A stretch of DNA of 64,000 bases from AP-15 sp963846635 (lineage in GTDB: Bacteria; Pseudomonadota; Alphaproteobacteria; ATCC43930; CGMCC-115725): assembly GCA_963846635.1 (NCBI GenBank), contig CAWJXM010000021.1, positions 39,157 to 103,156 on the forward strand, read 5' to 3'. Each line of letters opens with the position of its first letter. Within the stretch, counting starts at the first letter, position 1. Below are positions 46,404 to 55,449 of this stretch, piece after piece. The notes beneath the pieces are model-generated. The model made no database searches. It saw only the letters and a list, made by a program, of their open reading frames with translations, and was not told the origin of the DNA. A program made the position numbers and the translations under genes.

Positions 46404-47644
46404 GCGACGATTGCTTTGCCTTTGGCGGTGCGCTGTTGGGCGTGGACGAGGCGCTCGCCCGCCTTGACGAACGCGTCGTACCGGTCGTCGGCAGCGAAAC
46501 CATAGCGCTGCGCGCCGCTTGCGGCCGGATTTTGGCCGAGAATGTCGTCGCGGCGATGAACCTGCCGCCACACGCCAACAGCGCGGTCGACGGATATGCC
46601 GTCAGGCATGCCGATCTGGCCCCGGATCGCGAAACGGACTTGCCGATCGGCGGACGCGCCGCGGCGGGTCACCCGCTCGGCCGCGCGATCAGCCCCGGCG
46701 AGGCGATCCGCATCTTTACCGGCGCACCGATGCCCGAGGGCGCCGACACCGTGTTCATGCAAGAAGATTGTGTCGCCGCCGACAGTCGGGTCCGGTTGAA
46801 GCCCGGAATTCGCAAGGGCGCCAACCGGCGTCATGCCGGCGAGGATGTGGCCCGGGGTGAGACGGCGCTCGCCGCCGGCTTGCGGCTTGGCCCGGCCGAG
46901 ATTGGCCTGGCCTCCGCATTGGGGCATCGAGAGCTGCGAGCTTACCGGCCGTTGCGCGTGGCGCTGCTGTCAACCGGCGACGAAGTGCGCGAGCCTGGGA
47001 GCGAATTGCCGCCCGGTGCGATCTATGACGCGAACCGTTTCATGCTCGCGGCTTTTTTGGAACGGCTCGGTTGCGTCGTCAGCGATTTCGGGATTCGGCC
47101 CGATCGCGAAGCGGCCCTCCTCGATACTTTGGCGGCGGCGAGCACCGACCACGATCTGATCGTGAGCTCGGGCGGTGTATCCACCGGCGACGAGGACCGG
47201 GTCAAAGCCGCGGTCGAACGCCTCGGCTCTCTTTATTTTTGGCGGCTCGCGATCAAGCCGGGGCGGCCTGTAGCGCTGGGCCAAGTCGCGGGCGTCCCGT
47301 TGATCGGCTTGCCGGGCAACCCGGTCGCGGTTGCGGTGACCTTTGCCGTTCTCGGCCGGCCACTGATTTTGAAGCTCGCCGGCGCAGCAGCGCGCACCCC
47401 GCGCATGTTTCCGGTGCGCGCCGGATTTGCCTATCGCAAAAAGCCCGGACGGCGCGAATATCTGCGTGCACGCCTTGAGCGTGAAAGCGATACGATGGTC
47501 GCTCACAAATATCCGTATGAAGGCGCCGGCATTCTGTCTTCGATTGTGCGGTCCGAGGGGCTGATCGTGCTCGATGAGGCGACAGGCGCACTCAATCCCG
47601 GTGCCGTCGTCGATTTTGTACCGTTTGCCGAGGTGTTTGCGTGA
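46391..47644 (+). CDS. moeA: molybdopterin molybdenumtransferase MoeA
   Basis: 417 residues. Inserts molybdenum into adenylylated molybdopterin. Typical features are the N-terminal NSAVDGYAVRHAD, the segment IFTGAPMPEGADTVFMQED, the MPT-binding STGDEV and SSGGVSTGDEDRV, and LPGNPVAVAVTF. The C-terminal beta domain is complete. Overlaps mobB upstream and moaD downstream (GTGA), so translation is coupled. Confidence 0.95.
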   Translation: MAQLSDDCFAFGGALLGVDEALARLDERVVPVVGSETIALRAACGRILAENVVAAMNLPPHANSAVDGYAVRHADLAPDRETDLPIGGRAAAGHPLGRAISPGEAIRIFTGAPMPEGADTVFMQEDCVAADSRVRLKPGIRKGANRRHAGEDVARGETALAAGLRLGPAEIGLASALGHRELRAYRPLRVALLSTGDEVREPGSELPPGAIYDANRFMLAAFLERLGCVVSDFGIRPDREAALLDTLAAASTDHDLIVSSGGVSTGDEDRVKAAVERLGSLYFWRLAIKPGRPVALGQVAGVPLIGLPGNPVAVAVTFAVLGRPLILKLAGAAARTPRMFPVRAGFAYRKKPGRREYLRARLERESDTMVAHKYPYEGAGILSSIVRSEGLIVLDEATGALNPGAVVDFVPFAEVFA

Positions 47645-47892
47645 AGATCCTGTATTTTGCGTGGCTGCGCGCCCGGATCGGTTGCGCCGAGGAGGAGTTG
47701 CCGCTGCCAGCGGAGATCCGCGATGTTGCCGGGCTGCTCGATTGGTTGCGGGCGCGTGGGCCGCGCTTCGCCGAGGCGTTGCGCGATCTTTCTGTCGTCC
47801 GGGTTGCCGTCAACCAGGATTACGTCGGGCGCGAACATCCGCTGCGCGACGGTGACGAGGTTGCGATCTTCCCGCCGATGACCGGAGGCTGA
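47641..47892 (+). CDS. moaD: molybdopterin synthase sulfur carrier subunit MoaD
   Basis: 83 residues from GTG 47641, overlapping the moeA stop by 4 bases. Ubiquitin-fold protein ending in PPMTGG, where the terminal Gly-Gly is adenylylated and thiocarboxylated before sulfur transfer to precursor Z. Followed after 3 bases by moaE, its partner in molybdopterin synthase. Confidence 0.95.
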   Translation: MKILYFAWLRARIGCAEEELPLPAEIRDVAGLLDWLRARGPRFAEALRDLSVVRVAVNQDYVGREHPLRDGDEVAIFPPMTGG

Positions 47893-47895
47893 GAG

Positions 47896-48345
47896 ATGAT
47901 CCGTGTGCAGCGCGAGGATTTCGATATCGGCGTCGAGCTCGAACGGCTGACGGCCGGCAATCATCACATCGGCGGGATCGCGAGCTTTGTTGGTCTTGTG
48001 CGCGACATGGGCGGCGGCAACCGGGTATCGGCGCTGACCCTCGAACATTACCCGGGCATGACCGAGAAAAAACTCGCCGAGATCGAGCTTGAAGCACATC
48101 GCCGCTGGCCGCTCGACGCCTCGCTGATCATCCATCGCTACGGCCGGCTCGAACCCGGCGATCGCATCGTGCTCGTCGCCACTGCATCGCCGCATCGCGA
48201 GGCAGCACTTGCCTCTTGCCATTTCCTGATCGATTGGCTCAAGACTGAGGCGCCGTTCTGGAAAAGCGAGGAAACCCCGGCCGGCGAACGCTGGGTCGAA
48301 GCCCGCGTAGAAGACAGCGCCGCGATGCAGCGCTGGGAGACGTAA
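47896..48345 (+). CDS. moaE: molybdopterin synthase catalytic subunit MoaE
   Basis: 149 residues. Forms the synthase heterotetramer with MoaD and converts precursor Z to molybdopterin. Family segments are GGIASFVGLVRDMG, LTLEHYPGMTEKKL, HRYGRLEPGDRIVLVA, SPHREAALASCHFLIDWLK and the end APFWKSEETPAGERW with the conserved Lys. Last gene of the uvrC-to-moaE run. Confidence 0.95.
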   Translation: MIRVQREDFDIGVELERLTAGNHHIGGIASFVGLVRDMGGGNRVSALTLEHYPGMTEKKLAEIELEAHRRWPLDASLIIHRYGRLEPGDRIVLVATASPHREAALASCHFLIDWLKTEAPFWKSEETPAGERWVEARVEDSAAMQRWET

Positions 48346-48368
48346 GCGCTATCTCGCTCGCAACGCTT

Positions 48369-48533
48369 ATACCAAATCCCTCTGATCAGAACCTATGCTG
48401 TGGTTTGTCACTGCGAGCGCAGCGAAGCAATCTCGTCGGACAGTGCGCACTCGGATCGGGACGGGATTGCTTCGTCGCTTCGCTCCTCGCAATGATAGGG
48501 TGAGCATGGGTCCTTATCATCAGGATTTGGTAT
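48369..48533. repeat. 165-bp nested inverted-repeat element (MITE-like)
   Basis: Perfect 11-base ends ATACCAAATCC and GGATTTGGTAT enclose a second palindrome, CACTGCGAGCGCAGCGAAGC...GATTGCTTCG with GCTCCTCGCAATGA. The inner part is the common TCATTGCGAGCGCAGCGAAG repeat of alphaproteobacteria; the outer arms make it look like a small non-autonomous mobile element. No coding capacity. Confidence 0.7.
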
Positions 48534-49297
48534 TAGTGCCGGCGATATCGATCTCGTCGGCTGCCCAGCGATCCCCATCCGGGTTCGAAAGGCTCCTGCG
48601 CAGTTGAGTGAGCCTTGCGTCGCTCGTCATCCGGTGCATGTGTGGGGCCAAGGCGGCGGCATATTGGACTTGACGGTACCGCGGTTGTCGAGCAGACAAT
48701 GCGGCGTGGTTGCGGCTTCTTTAATCGAGGTCGCATTGGCTAATTATTTTATTGATGGTATCGAGGGTGCTCGCTGCCGGACGTTCAAATCGTTTCTAAA
48801 AAAACCTCTGGGAATCAAAATATAGCGGAAAAATCAATCCTCTCCCCTTTTTGAAAACGCCTGGTAAAATTTGCAATCGACACCATGTCTGATTGACCAG
48901 AGTCCGTAAAAGGCCAACCCAAATGTATATTTCCCTAGCAGATAGCCGGATCAGAGGGTTTATGAAATGGGCTGATACTCACGAGCCGATGAGAGCTCGC
49001 GATGCTCGTCCAGCCGCAAACGAAAAGAGCGGCGTTGCGGCTTCGGAGCCCGCAGACGAGGCGAGGTCACCTTCCGAACAACCACACTTTCCGTGGCTCG
49101 TGCCCGGGGCAGGTAGGCTCTAGGAAAGGCGGCTGGCCGGGCCTTCGGCCCGAGAAACCGTCGTTTGCATCATTGAGGTTTCGGCGGACGTGGCACCGCA
49201 GAAGGGTCGTCGCACTCTCGTTGTGGACCGACGAGGTCAATGGCCGCCTGCGGATCTTCTTTCGCCGCTGGACACACTATTCGACGAGGCAATCGTC
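48534..49297. other. gene-poor stretch after moaE
   Basis: About 760 bases with AT-rich patches (48720-48880) and no frame showing a start, ribosome site and recognisable protein together. A frame at 48893-49123 (76 codons) reads plausibly hydrophilic but has no feature I recognise. Confidence 0.4.
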
Positions 49298-49534
49298 ATG
49301 ATCGACGAAACCGACAACGACACCCTCGCCCGCGACATTATCGATGTGCATGGGTCGAGGGCCGCCGCGGTGGCGCGGGATAATGCCCGTGCCGCCGCGC
49401 TCGCCGGTCAGGGCATGCAGGCAAGATCCTGGATTCGGGTACTCGCCATCATCCAGCGTCGGCAAGGCAGACAAACATCGCCGAACCGAATCTCTCCTAG
49501 TCCGTCCGCCGAGGACGGCGCAGGCAAGAAATGA
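49298..49534 (+). CDS. small conserved hypothetical protein
   Basis: 78 residues from ATG 49298 with GAGG about 10 bases upstream. The pattern ARDIIDVHGSRAAAVARDNA then AALAGQGMQARSWIRVLAII is one I recognise from small helical proteins common in Bradyrhizobium and relatives, of unknown function. The last 20 residues are basic and less conserved. The frame is open upstream to 49190 without similarity. No operon partner. Confidence 0.6.
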   Translation: MIDETDNDTLARDIIDVHGSRAAAVARDNARAAALAGQGMQARSWIRVLAIIQRRQGRQTSPNRISPSPSAEDGAGKK

Positions 49535-49827
49535 AAACATCGAACCTGCCGCGCTATTCTCTCCAGGCCGCACCCAGCGCCACCTAGCGCCACCTAATGA
49601 TCATGCGCTCGCCGCGAGCCCTGGTGCTCGGCGGTACCTCCTGATTCCGGTTCAGTAGTTCTTTGCAGCATCAAACCGGCAAAGTTTGAGATCAGGAAAA
49701 TAATCGTTTGAACATCGACCGAGAAATCCCCACTTCTACGAAATCGTATTTCGATCAGGGCACAGCCCTATGCGGTGTGCTCGCCAGCAACCGAACAGCG
49801 CTTCCCGAAATTGAAATGTGATCTGTG

Positions 49828-49856
49828 CCGGCGAAGGCGCCGGGGCAGGATTTTTC
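49828..49856 (+). promoter_or_regulatory. hairpin with T-run in the cspA leader
   Basis: CCGGCG and CGCCGG pair around AAGG, then GGCAGGATTTTT follows. It resembles a weak intrinsic terminator placed 14 bases before the cspA start and overlaps the approach to its AAGGAA ribosome site. Cold-shock leaders are known to fold differently with temperature, so a regulatory role is plausible. Confidence 0.35.
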
Positions 49857-49869
49857 TTAAGGAAGCTCT

Positions 49870-50076
49870 ATGTCTATCGGTACTGTGAAGTGGTTTAATG
49901 CGCAAAAGGGCTATGGGTTCATCCAGCCCGAAGACGGTTCGAAGGACGTGTTCGTCCATATCTCCGCCGTCGAGCGTTCGGGGCTGGGCCATCTGGTCGA
50001 GGGGCAGCGGATCAGCTATCAGCTCGAACGCGGTCAGCAGGGCAAGACCTCGGCGGTCGACCTCCAATCCGCGTAA
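49870..50076 (+). CDS. cold-shock protein, CspA family
   Basis: 68 residues. OB-fold RNA-binding protein with both RNP motifs, KGYGFIQPED and DVFVHISAV, after the standard start GTVKWFNAQ. It destabilises RNA secondary structure. AAGGAA precedes ATG 49870. A strong inverted repeat covers the stop codon. Single cold-shock domain, usual length. Confidence 0.95.
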   Translation: MSIGTVKWFNAQKGYGFIQPEDGSKDVFVHISAVERSGLGHLVEGQRISYQLERGQQGKTSAVDLQSA

Positions 50077-50112
50077 CGCGGAAGCCGCGTCGCGCGAAAC
50101 GCGCGTTACGCG
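50070..50112. terminator. strong hairpin over the cspA stop
   Basis: CGCGTAACGCG (50070-50080) is the exact complement in reverse of CGCGTTACGCG (50102-50112), and an inner stem CGCGCG AAA CGCGCG lies between. The TAA stop is inside the left arm. No T-run follows, so it may protect the mRNA 3' end or act as a terminator of the factor-assisted kind. Confidence 0.5.
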
Positions 50113-50184
50113 AAGTCGACGCTAAGTAAATGGGTGCGGGCGGCGCCAAATGCGGTGCCCGCGCCGTGCTTGTGGAAGGTCGCG

Positions 50185-50379
50185 ATGTCAGAGCATAAAT
50201 TTCGCGTCGGCCAAGCGGTTGAATTTTTTCCCGATCCCGGCGTCGATCGCGCCAGTCGGGGCCGCTACACGATCGTTCGTCTGCTCCCGCTCGAGGGCAG
50301 CACACCGCAGTATCGGGTCAAGAACACCGCCGACGGGCACGAGCGGATGGCCCGCGAAACCCAATTGGGTCCCCGCTAA
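50185..50379 (+). CDS. small conserved hypothetical protein
   Basis: 64 residues from ATG 50185. FRVGQAVEFFPDPGV, GRYTIVRLLPLEG and YRVKNTADGHERMARETQL form a small beta-barrel-like pattern that I recognise from many alphaproteobacterial genomes without known function. It may be a KOW-like or SH3-like fold; this is a guess. Located between cspA and another small conserved gene. Confidence 0.7.
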   Translation: MSEHKFRVGQAVEFFPDPGVDRASRGRYTIVRLLPLEGSTPQYRVKNTADGHERMARETQLGPR

Positions 50380-50427
50380 TCTTCCCGGCCGGCGGCTCAG
50401 TGAAACCGGCGAGGACAGAGAGGCATC

Positions 50428-50670
50428 ATGTTCGTCCGACTAAAAATAGAAGAATCCCGCGACGGGCTCGTCGCCACGATTTCCGAGGGCGATGACGACG
50501 GCAAGATCGCCGGCCCGCCGATGATTTTGCTGGTGCGGACCAAAGAGGAAGCCAAGCGCAAGGCGAGTGCGGTGGCAAGGGGCTTGGGGCTGACCACCTA
50601 TCGGATGATCGACAAATCCCAGCGGGCTCCGCAGCGGCTAAAACGGGAAGCGCCCGATCCCGCACAATAA
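50428..50670 (+). CDS. small conserved hypothetical protein
   Basis: 80 residues with GAGAGG before ATG 50428. The core LKIEESRDGLVATISEGDDD, then PPMILLVRTKEEAKRKASAV and GLGLTTYRMID resembles small alpha/beta proteins found in Bradyrhizobium-type genomes. Function unknown. It follows the preceding small gene by 48 bases in the same direction and may share its transcript. Confidence 0.65.
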   Translation: MFVRLKIEESRDGLVATISEGDDDGKIAGPPMILLVRTKEEAKRKASAVARGLGLTTYRMIDKSQRAPQRLKREAPDPAQ

Positions 50671-51460
50671 TCGGCCGCGCATCCATTCCGTTTTTCTGCC
50701 GTATGGGGGTGCGGCTCGGGGTCTACCCCGAGAAGTAGGCCAGGATCAGCAAAACGGCTTTGGCGAGCCATGATATGAAGCGTTTCGCTGCGCTCAACTC
50801 ATTCTACGCGGCACGCGCTCACAGGGCGGTGAGCGGCAGCGTCCGTCCACCCACCGCTTCGGCGGCGCAGCGCAGCGCCTCTCGCAACTCCTCCTGTTCA
50901 AGATCGGGATAAGGGAAAGTATTTCCGCCTCGGCCCAGCATCGGCGAGGCCAGATCGAGCTGGCATGGCGGGCGCGTTGCAGTCATCAGACGCCCGATCT
51001 ACTTGCCCTTTCCTGCAACCCTTATCGGGGACCGTTCGGGCCTTCGGCCGGTGCGCCGGCCTACTATGCCCTCTGCTGACTTCTGAACAGCCTTGACCCT
51101 TGATGGATATGGATTTCGCGAATGCCTGCTCGCTCGTCCAACCAGCGCTGCCTCATATCCGGTTTCTATTCGTCGGGTCGTGACTTTGCTCCACGCTTCC
51201 TTCAGACAGTCCCTCGCAATTCTGCCCCTTGCCTCCGCAAGGGCAAGCTCTTGCGCTTTGCTGGTGCTTTATCTCCATCAGGTTGCACAGGGGACTCTCA
51301 TCCCAGAGTGGATCACGATATATAGCGGCTTTAGGCAGTTTCGAAACGGGCTCTAAGGCGCACACACGGACAGCGTTTAATCCAAGTCATAGTGATGAAT
51401 TTTTGACGGAGGCCATCCCAGAATTTAGACCCTGCTTTTCGACGTTTCGGGGCAAACATC
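50671..51460. other. gene-poor stretch with repeat debris
   Basis: Contains a worn half of the GTAGGATGGG-type repeat at 50775-50805 (GTTTCGCTGCGCTCAACTCA). The minus strand of 51060-51300 shows alternating short frames and G-rich blocks that could be the edge of an old mobile element, but nothing can be named. No supported gene. Confidence 0.35.
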
Positions 51461-51820
51461 ATGGCAGAACAAGAAGATACAACTTTAGCGAGTTTCGTGC
51501 CGCTGCCAATTCAGGAGGATGCCCGCCTTGCGCACAGTTCCCGCTCTCCGCGTGCGGCAAAATTCTGTAGTGCCAGGGCAGCCGAGCAAGTAGGCTTGGC
51601 GGCCGCGACGATTTACCGCCAGATATCGGACTTGCCCGCCGAAGCTCAACGATTGCGGACAGCTGCCACAAATCTCAACATGGACGGCGCATTAAGCAAC
51701 ATCCCTGAAGTCCGCTCGATGATGTTCAGGATCGCAGGTTACTATGAGGTCTTGGCGTGCCTAATCGAGCATCGCTACGACGCGTATCTCCGCAGGCAAG
51801 CCCGAGAGGAGCAGGGCTAG
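51461..51820 (+). CDS. hypothetical protein
   Basis: 119 residues. The last 75 residues are convincingly protein-like: AAEQVGLAAATIYRQISDLP, then MDGALSNIPEVRSMMFRIAG and YEVLACLIEHRYDAYLRRQ form amphipathic helices. The first 40 residues are less so. No family recognised, no neighbour in operon, and no strong ribosome site before ATG 51461, so the start is doubtful. Confidence 0.4.
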   Translation: MAEQEDTTLASFVPLPIQEDARLAHSSRSPRAAKFCSARAAEQVGLAAATIYRQISDLPAEAQRLRTAATNLNMDGALSNIPEVRSMMFRIAGYYEVLACLIEHRYDAYLRRQAREEQG

Positions 51821-52292
51821 CCTCCCACACAATGATTACATCGTATCCCCCTGGGGCGTCGCAGCTCTACTCGCCCTTTTCGGTAAGTCGCGATCTGGAA
51901 ACATGTGCCGGAACCAGCTGATTGACTGATCAGCAAGTTCAGCTAGATCGAGATCTACCGAGGGCGTACTCCGATGTGCTTGCGGTTGAGCTGGAGATTG
52001 CGATGCAGCACGATAGGGCGAGTGCGAGGCTGCAGCCGAGCTGGTCATCGGCATATCGCTACCGAGCCCGGGCAGGGCTACTCCTGTGCCGCACCTTTGG
52101 GATTTGTCGAGGACAAGACCAGAACCATCGTAAATCACGTGAGTTGATCAGCCAGGTGCCGATATTATTTGACACCGAATGCGCGAATTTCATGGTTGCA
52201 ATGCAATATTATGGGTTGTCGGAATATTGTGGCCACCCACGATACCCGAGCTAAACCTATGGCTTTGTTAAGGTCTCCGAGGAATGCCTAGT
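51821..52292. other. gene-free stretch
   Basis: About 470 bases. No open frame here has a start signal or recognisable product, and no strong repeat is seen. GAGGA at 52279-52283 serves the next gene. Confidence 0.4.
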
Positions 52293-52571
52293 ATGCTGAA
52301 TTCCACCGTCTTGGGCCTCGGGCTGCTGGCCGCGACCGCCCTTGTTGGGCAGGCCCAGTCGGTTTCGTCAATCCCGACCAATACGTCTTCGACGCCGACT
52401 GCCCCGGCCCAGCCTTATGTGTCCACCCAGAAGATCGTGCCGGACCCCGGCGGCAGTGTGAATATCGGAGAAGAGCACTATAAGGGGTCGGCGCGCACCG
52501 CGTCCACTTTGACCGATCATCCGTATTCGGGCTCAGTCGATGGCGCCAAATCGGGTCCGAAGCCCAACTAG
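52293..52571 (+). CDS. small secreted hypothetical protein
   Basis: 92 residues from ATG 52293, preferred to ATG 52284 because GAGGA touches the latter but sits 9 bases before the former. Signal peptide LGLGLLAATALVGQAQS, then a Ser/Thr/Pro-rich mature part with TQKIVPDPGGSVNIGEEHYK and HPYSGSVDGAKSG. Similar small exported proteins are common in alphaproteobacterial soil bacteria; function unknown. Confidence 0.6.
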   Translation: MLNSTVLGLGLLAATALVGQAQSVSSIPTNTSSTPTAPAQPYVSTQKIVPDPGGSVNIGEEHYKGSARTASTLTDHPYSGSVDGAKSGPKPN

Positions 52572-52857
52572 GCGAGCCGAAAGCGCCGCCGCACCTAGCG
52601 TGGCGTTGCTCAAAACAACACTCGCCGGGTGCGGTTTATTAGTTTGACCGTAAACAACGCAATTCATCCGCGGGGCAACAGCGCCGATTTTAGCCGCGGT
52701 ATATCGACCCTATCACAGCGACGATTTCACCTCCATTGACGGTCAGCTGCTGCTGGATTCGGTCTGCGTTTAAGCGTTGTGTCTTGTTGATTTCTTCTGC
52801 GCTGTTTAATTAAGTTTAAGGCAAAGCTAAAGAAAGTTGTCCGGGAGGCTCGCGGTG

Positions 52858-53685
52858 ATGGGATTGCGGGAACGGATCGGTATCGATATCGGCCGAAAAT
52901 TAAAGCTCGAAGACGCGCTCGAATGGGCGGCGGCGCATGAGGTTCGCTGGATCGACATTCAGCTCGACACCGGCGCCAATGCGCTCGGCAGCTTTGATGA
53001 GGCCCGGGCAGCCCAAATTCGCCGCGCCTGCGAACGCAACGGCGTTCATCTCGGCTTGCACACCGCATCCGCGGTCAATGTCGCGGAATATGCGCCTTAT
53101 GTCGGGGTCGCGGTCGACCGCTATCTCGAGGCCTATGTCGAGACCGCACCTCGGCTTGGCGCCCAATGGATCGTCATGCATGCCGGTTTTCATTTCTCCT
53201 CCGACAAGGAGATGCGGATGCAGACCGGGCTCGAACGGCTGCAGCGTATCGTCGCTCACGCCGAGCGTCACGGCGCCCTGGTCTTGCTCGAGAATCTGAA
53301 CAAGGAGCCGGACACCGCCGAAGTGCACTACCTCGCGCATACGATCGAGGAATGGCGATATTACTTCGAGCGGATCAACTCGCCCGCATTCAAACTGTCT
53401 TTTACGGTCAATCACGCGCATCTTGTGCCCGAGGGTGTCGCAGGCTTTATCGAGGCGCTCGATATGACCAGGGTCGAAGAGGTGCGGCTCGCGGATTGCT
53501 GGCGCAACGGGTTTGAGACCCATCTGCAGCCAGGCCAAGGCGACCTCGATTTCGCCGACATGTTCGCCCGCATCGGCAAGGGTTTCGACGGCCACTATAT
53601 GTGCGCCTTCGGCTCGCTCGACAACATGCTGGTGGGCCGCGATATCCTCGTGCAGCACGCCGCACGAGCCGGCATCGCCGGCTGA
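52858..53685 (+). CDS. sugar phosphate isomerase/epimerase (xylose isomerase-like TIM barrel)
   Basis: 275 residues from ATG 52858 (GGGAGGC 8 bases upstream). TIM-barrel family AP-endonuclease-2-like, which uses a divalent metal bound by Glu, Asp and His. Visible ligands are Glu in VLLENLNKE, the His in FTVNHAHLV, and HLQPGQGDLDF near the end. GVHLGLHTASAVNV and WIVMHAGFHF are strand ends with conserved His. Substrate not known. It stands alone. Upstream 52804-52817 carries TTAATTAAGTTTAA, an AT-rich patch that may be the promoter. Confidence 0.87.
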   Translation: MGLRERIGIDIGRKLKLEDALEWAAAHEVRWIDIQLDTGANALGSFDEARAAQIRRACERNGVHLGLHTASAVNVAEYAPYVGVAVDRYLEAYVETAPRLGAQWIVMHAGFHFSSDKEMRMQTGLERLQRIVAHAERHGALVLLENLNKEPDTAEVHYLAHTIEEWRYYFERINSPAFKLSFTVNHAHLVPEGVAGFIEALDMTRVEEVRLADCWRNGFETHLQPGQGDLDFADMFARIGKGFDGHYMCAFGSLDNMLVGRDILVQHAARAGIAG

Positions 53686-54063
53686 ATAGCGCTCGCGCGT
53701 CGTCGCCGTTCGCGCTGCCCCGGCACTGTCCCAAAATGGACCATCGTTTGCTCTCAACTCACCAGGCGAGCGGGTAGGGCCCAGCTTGGCGGGCATGATA
53801 CCTGACCGCTTCTGCAATCGATTCATTTGACGGTGATATTCCGCCAGCATGGGGAACACACCCTCGCGCCCAAGCGAAATGAGCCAACTCGCCAAGCTAA
53901 TCTTAGACCTTTCGGTCAGGAGGCGGAAGAGTAACCAACCCCAGCCGATTCCCTCGCTATTATCAGGTGCTCACTCGGTTCAAGCTGGGTCAACATCCGT
54001 TCTCACAGACCCTTAGCCTGAATGCCAACTGAGTGATACGCTCCCACAAAACGGGAGGGCGTG
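53686..54063. other. gene-free stretch
   Basis: Nothing recognisable in 378 bases; the antisense frame that covers 52900-53895 is a shadow of the isomerase gene. Confidence 0.4.
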
Positions 54064-54711
54064 ATGCGCAGTATCTTTCCGGCGTTGTTTGCGGCGCTAT
54101 TGCTGAATGGTTGCGCTACACATGCGCAGCGAGAATTTAGCGCGATCAGAGCCAACAATCAATTAGCTGCTGCACAACTTCTCGCCTGCCTTACAGGCGT
54201 CTACGATTCTCCCGATGCGGCTATTTTGCGTCCGCACCGCCCGCTCAAGCTCACCGACGCAACATTACAGCAGATGGCGGACACCTCGACAACCACCGAT
54301 TTGGAAGTCGCGGCAATTCTGGCGATTTATCCGAAACAGCAAGAATGCAGAAAGGCGGCCATTGATCAGATTACGAAGGCTACGCCATCGATTGCCCTCA
54401 TTCTTGCTGCCGAATATGCGGACAGCGACAAGCTGGTCTTGTCGTTGATCCAGCGTAAGCTATCGTGGGGCGAATATGTGATGCGAGGTCGCGACTTGGC
54501 CATGGGAACGCAAACGGCTCTCCTTGAGGAAAGTGGGAGGATCACCGCTGGGCTGAGCCAGGAACATCAGGCCGAATTGGCGCAGCGCCAACGCGCGGCG
54601 GAGGCACTCGCCTCTTGGGCGCAAACCCAAGAGCTTATCAATGCGGCAAACCAACCAGTCATCACGAACTGCAACGCCGTTAGCAACATGGTCAACTGTG
54701 TAAGTCATTAG
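54064..54711 (+). CDS. putative lipoprotein
   Basis: 215 residues from ATG 54064 (GTG 54061 is also possible). The N-terminus SIFPALFAALLLNGCATHAQ has a lipobox LLNGC, so the mature protein should be lipid-anchored. The body is helical, with a coiled-coil-like segment ELAQRQRAAEALASWAQTQE. It ends ITNCNAVSNMVNCVSH, with two Cys likely to form a disulfide, an ending seen in other small exported proteins of this group. Family unknown. Confidence 0.75.
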   Translation: MRSIFPALFAALLLNGCATHAQREFSAIRANNQLAAAQLLACLTGVYDSPDAAILRPHRPLKLTDATLQQMADTSTTTDLEVAAILAIYPKQQECRKAAIDQITKATPSIALILAAEYADSDKLVLSLIQRKLSWGEYVMRGRDLAMGTQTALLEESGRITAGLSQEHQAELAQRQRAAEALASWAQTQELINAANQPVITNCNAVSNMVNCVSH

Positions 54712-54913
54712 AAATTACACCAGCGTTAGCTCTTTTGGTTTTTCGCTCATCTTAAGCGCGCTCCGCCCGCCGCAGAGTCGGTCGGCGGTGGCTTCCCGTG
54801 ATTGAGCAGCGACCATGGATGACTCTCGCAGACCGCCATGGCAAGCCACAATCCGGGGTCGTGGTGCCCTGGTTCGACATGGGAGAGCAGGGAGGATCGG
54901 CCAACTGCTCGGG

Positions 54914-55285
54914 CTACTTATTGCAGTCGCTGGCGCGCACGACGCAGTCGCCGGCTTTTCGCTTCTGACAATCTGTCAAGGCCGCGAGGCGCGCGTCGTC
55001 TTTTGTCTTGCGGGCAGCGGCGCCGATGGCCTTGCCATTGGCGATTGTTGCAAGTGCAGCGCAATCGGAGGTCGGCTTAATGACTAGCCGGCAGCCGCTG
55101 GCGCCGCATTCCCGCAACGCCAATCGAGCGGCCTCGTTTTGAGTCGGTTGGTTCCAAATCCACCCGGCTTTGCCACTCGCCGGATCCCAGGCGATCGCGC
55201 CATAACCGGCCTCCGCGGGAACAGGCGGCAGCAGCGCATATCCGAAGGCCAGCAACGCAATTGCGATCCACACTCGACGGCGCAT
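54914..55285 (-). CDS. DUF4189 family secreted protein
   Basis: 123 residues from ATG 55285 with a clear signal peptide (RRRVWIAIALLAFGYALLPP). The mature part shows the DUF4189 pattern: YGAIAWDPASGKAGWIWNQP, ARLALRECGASGCRLVI with paired Cys, then CAALATIANGKAIGAA. These are small extracytoplasmic domains of unknown function with conserved disulfides. Divergent from the beta-propeller gene. Confidence 0.82.
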   Translation of the reverse strand: MRRRVWIAIALLAFGYALLPPVPAEAGYGAIAWDPASGKAGWIWNQPTQNEAARLALRECGASGCRLVIKPTSDCAALATIANGKAIGAAARKTKDDARLAALTDCQKRKAGDCVVRASDCNK

Positions 55286-55449
55286 TAAACCGATCTCCCT
55301 ATTTGCCGAGCCGCAGCACACCGATTACGCGACCCGAGATAGACGCTGAATACGCGACGTGCAAGCGCCGAGCGGCGAGCACTCGGGGTGCGCATTCGAT
55401 CGCGGTAAGAATGGAGCCAAAGTCAGCGGGCAATTGCAGGAGGGCTCGG

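Noticed and set aside
51060..51300. Group II intron or IS end
   Set aside because: G-rich blocks and short minus-strand frames look like mobile-element edges, but no reverse transcriptase, transposase or domain V was found.
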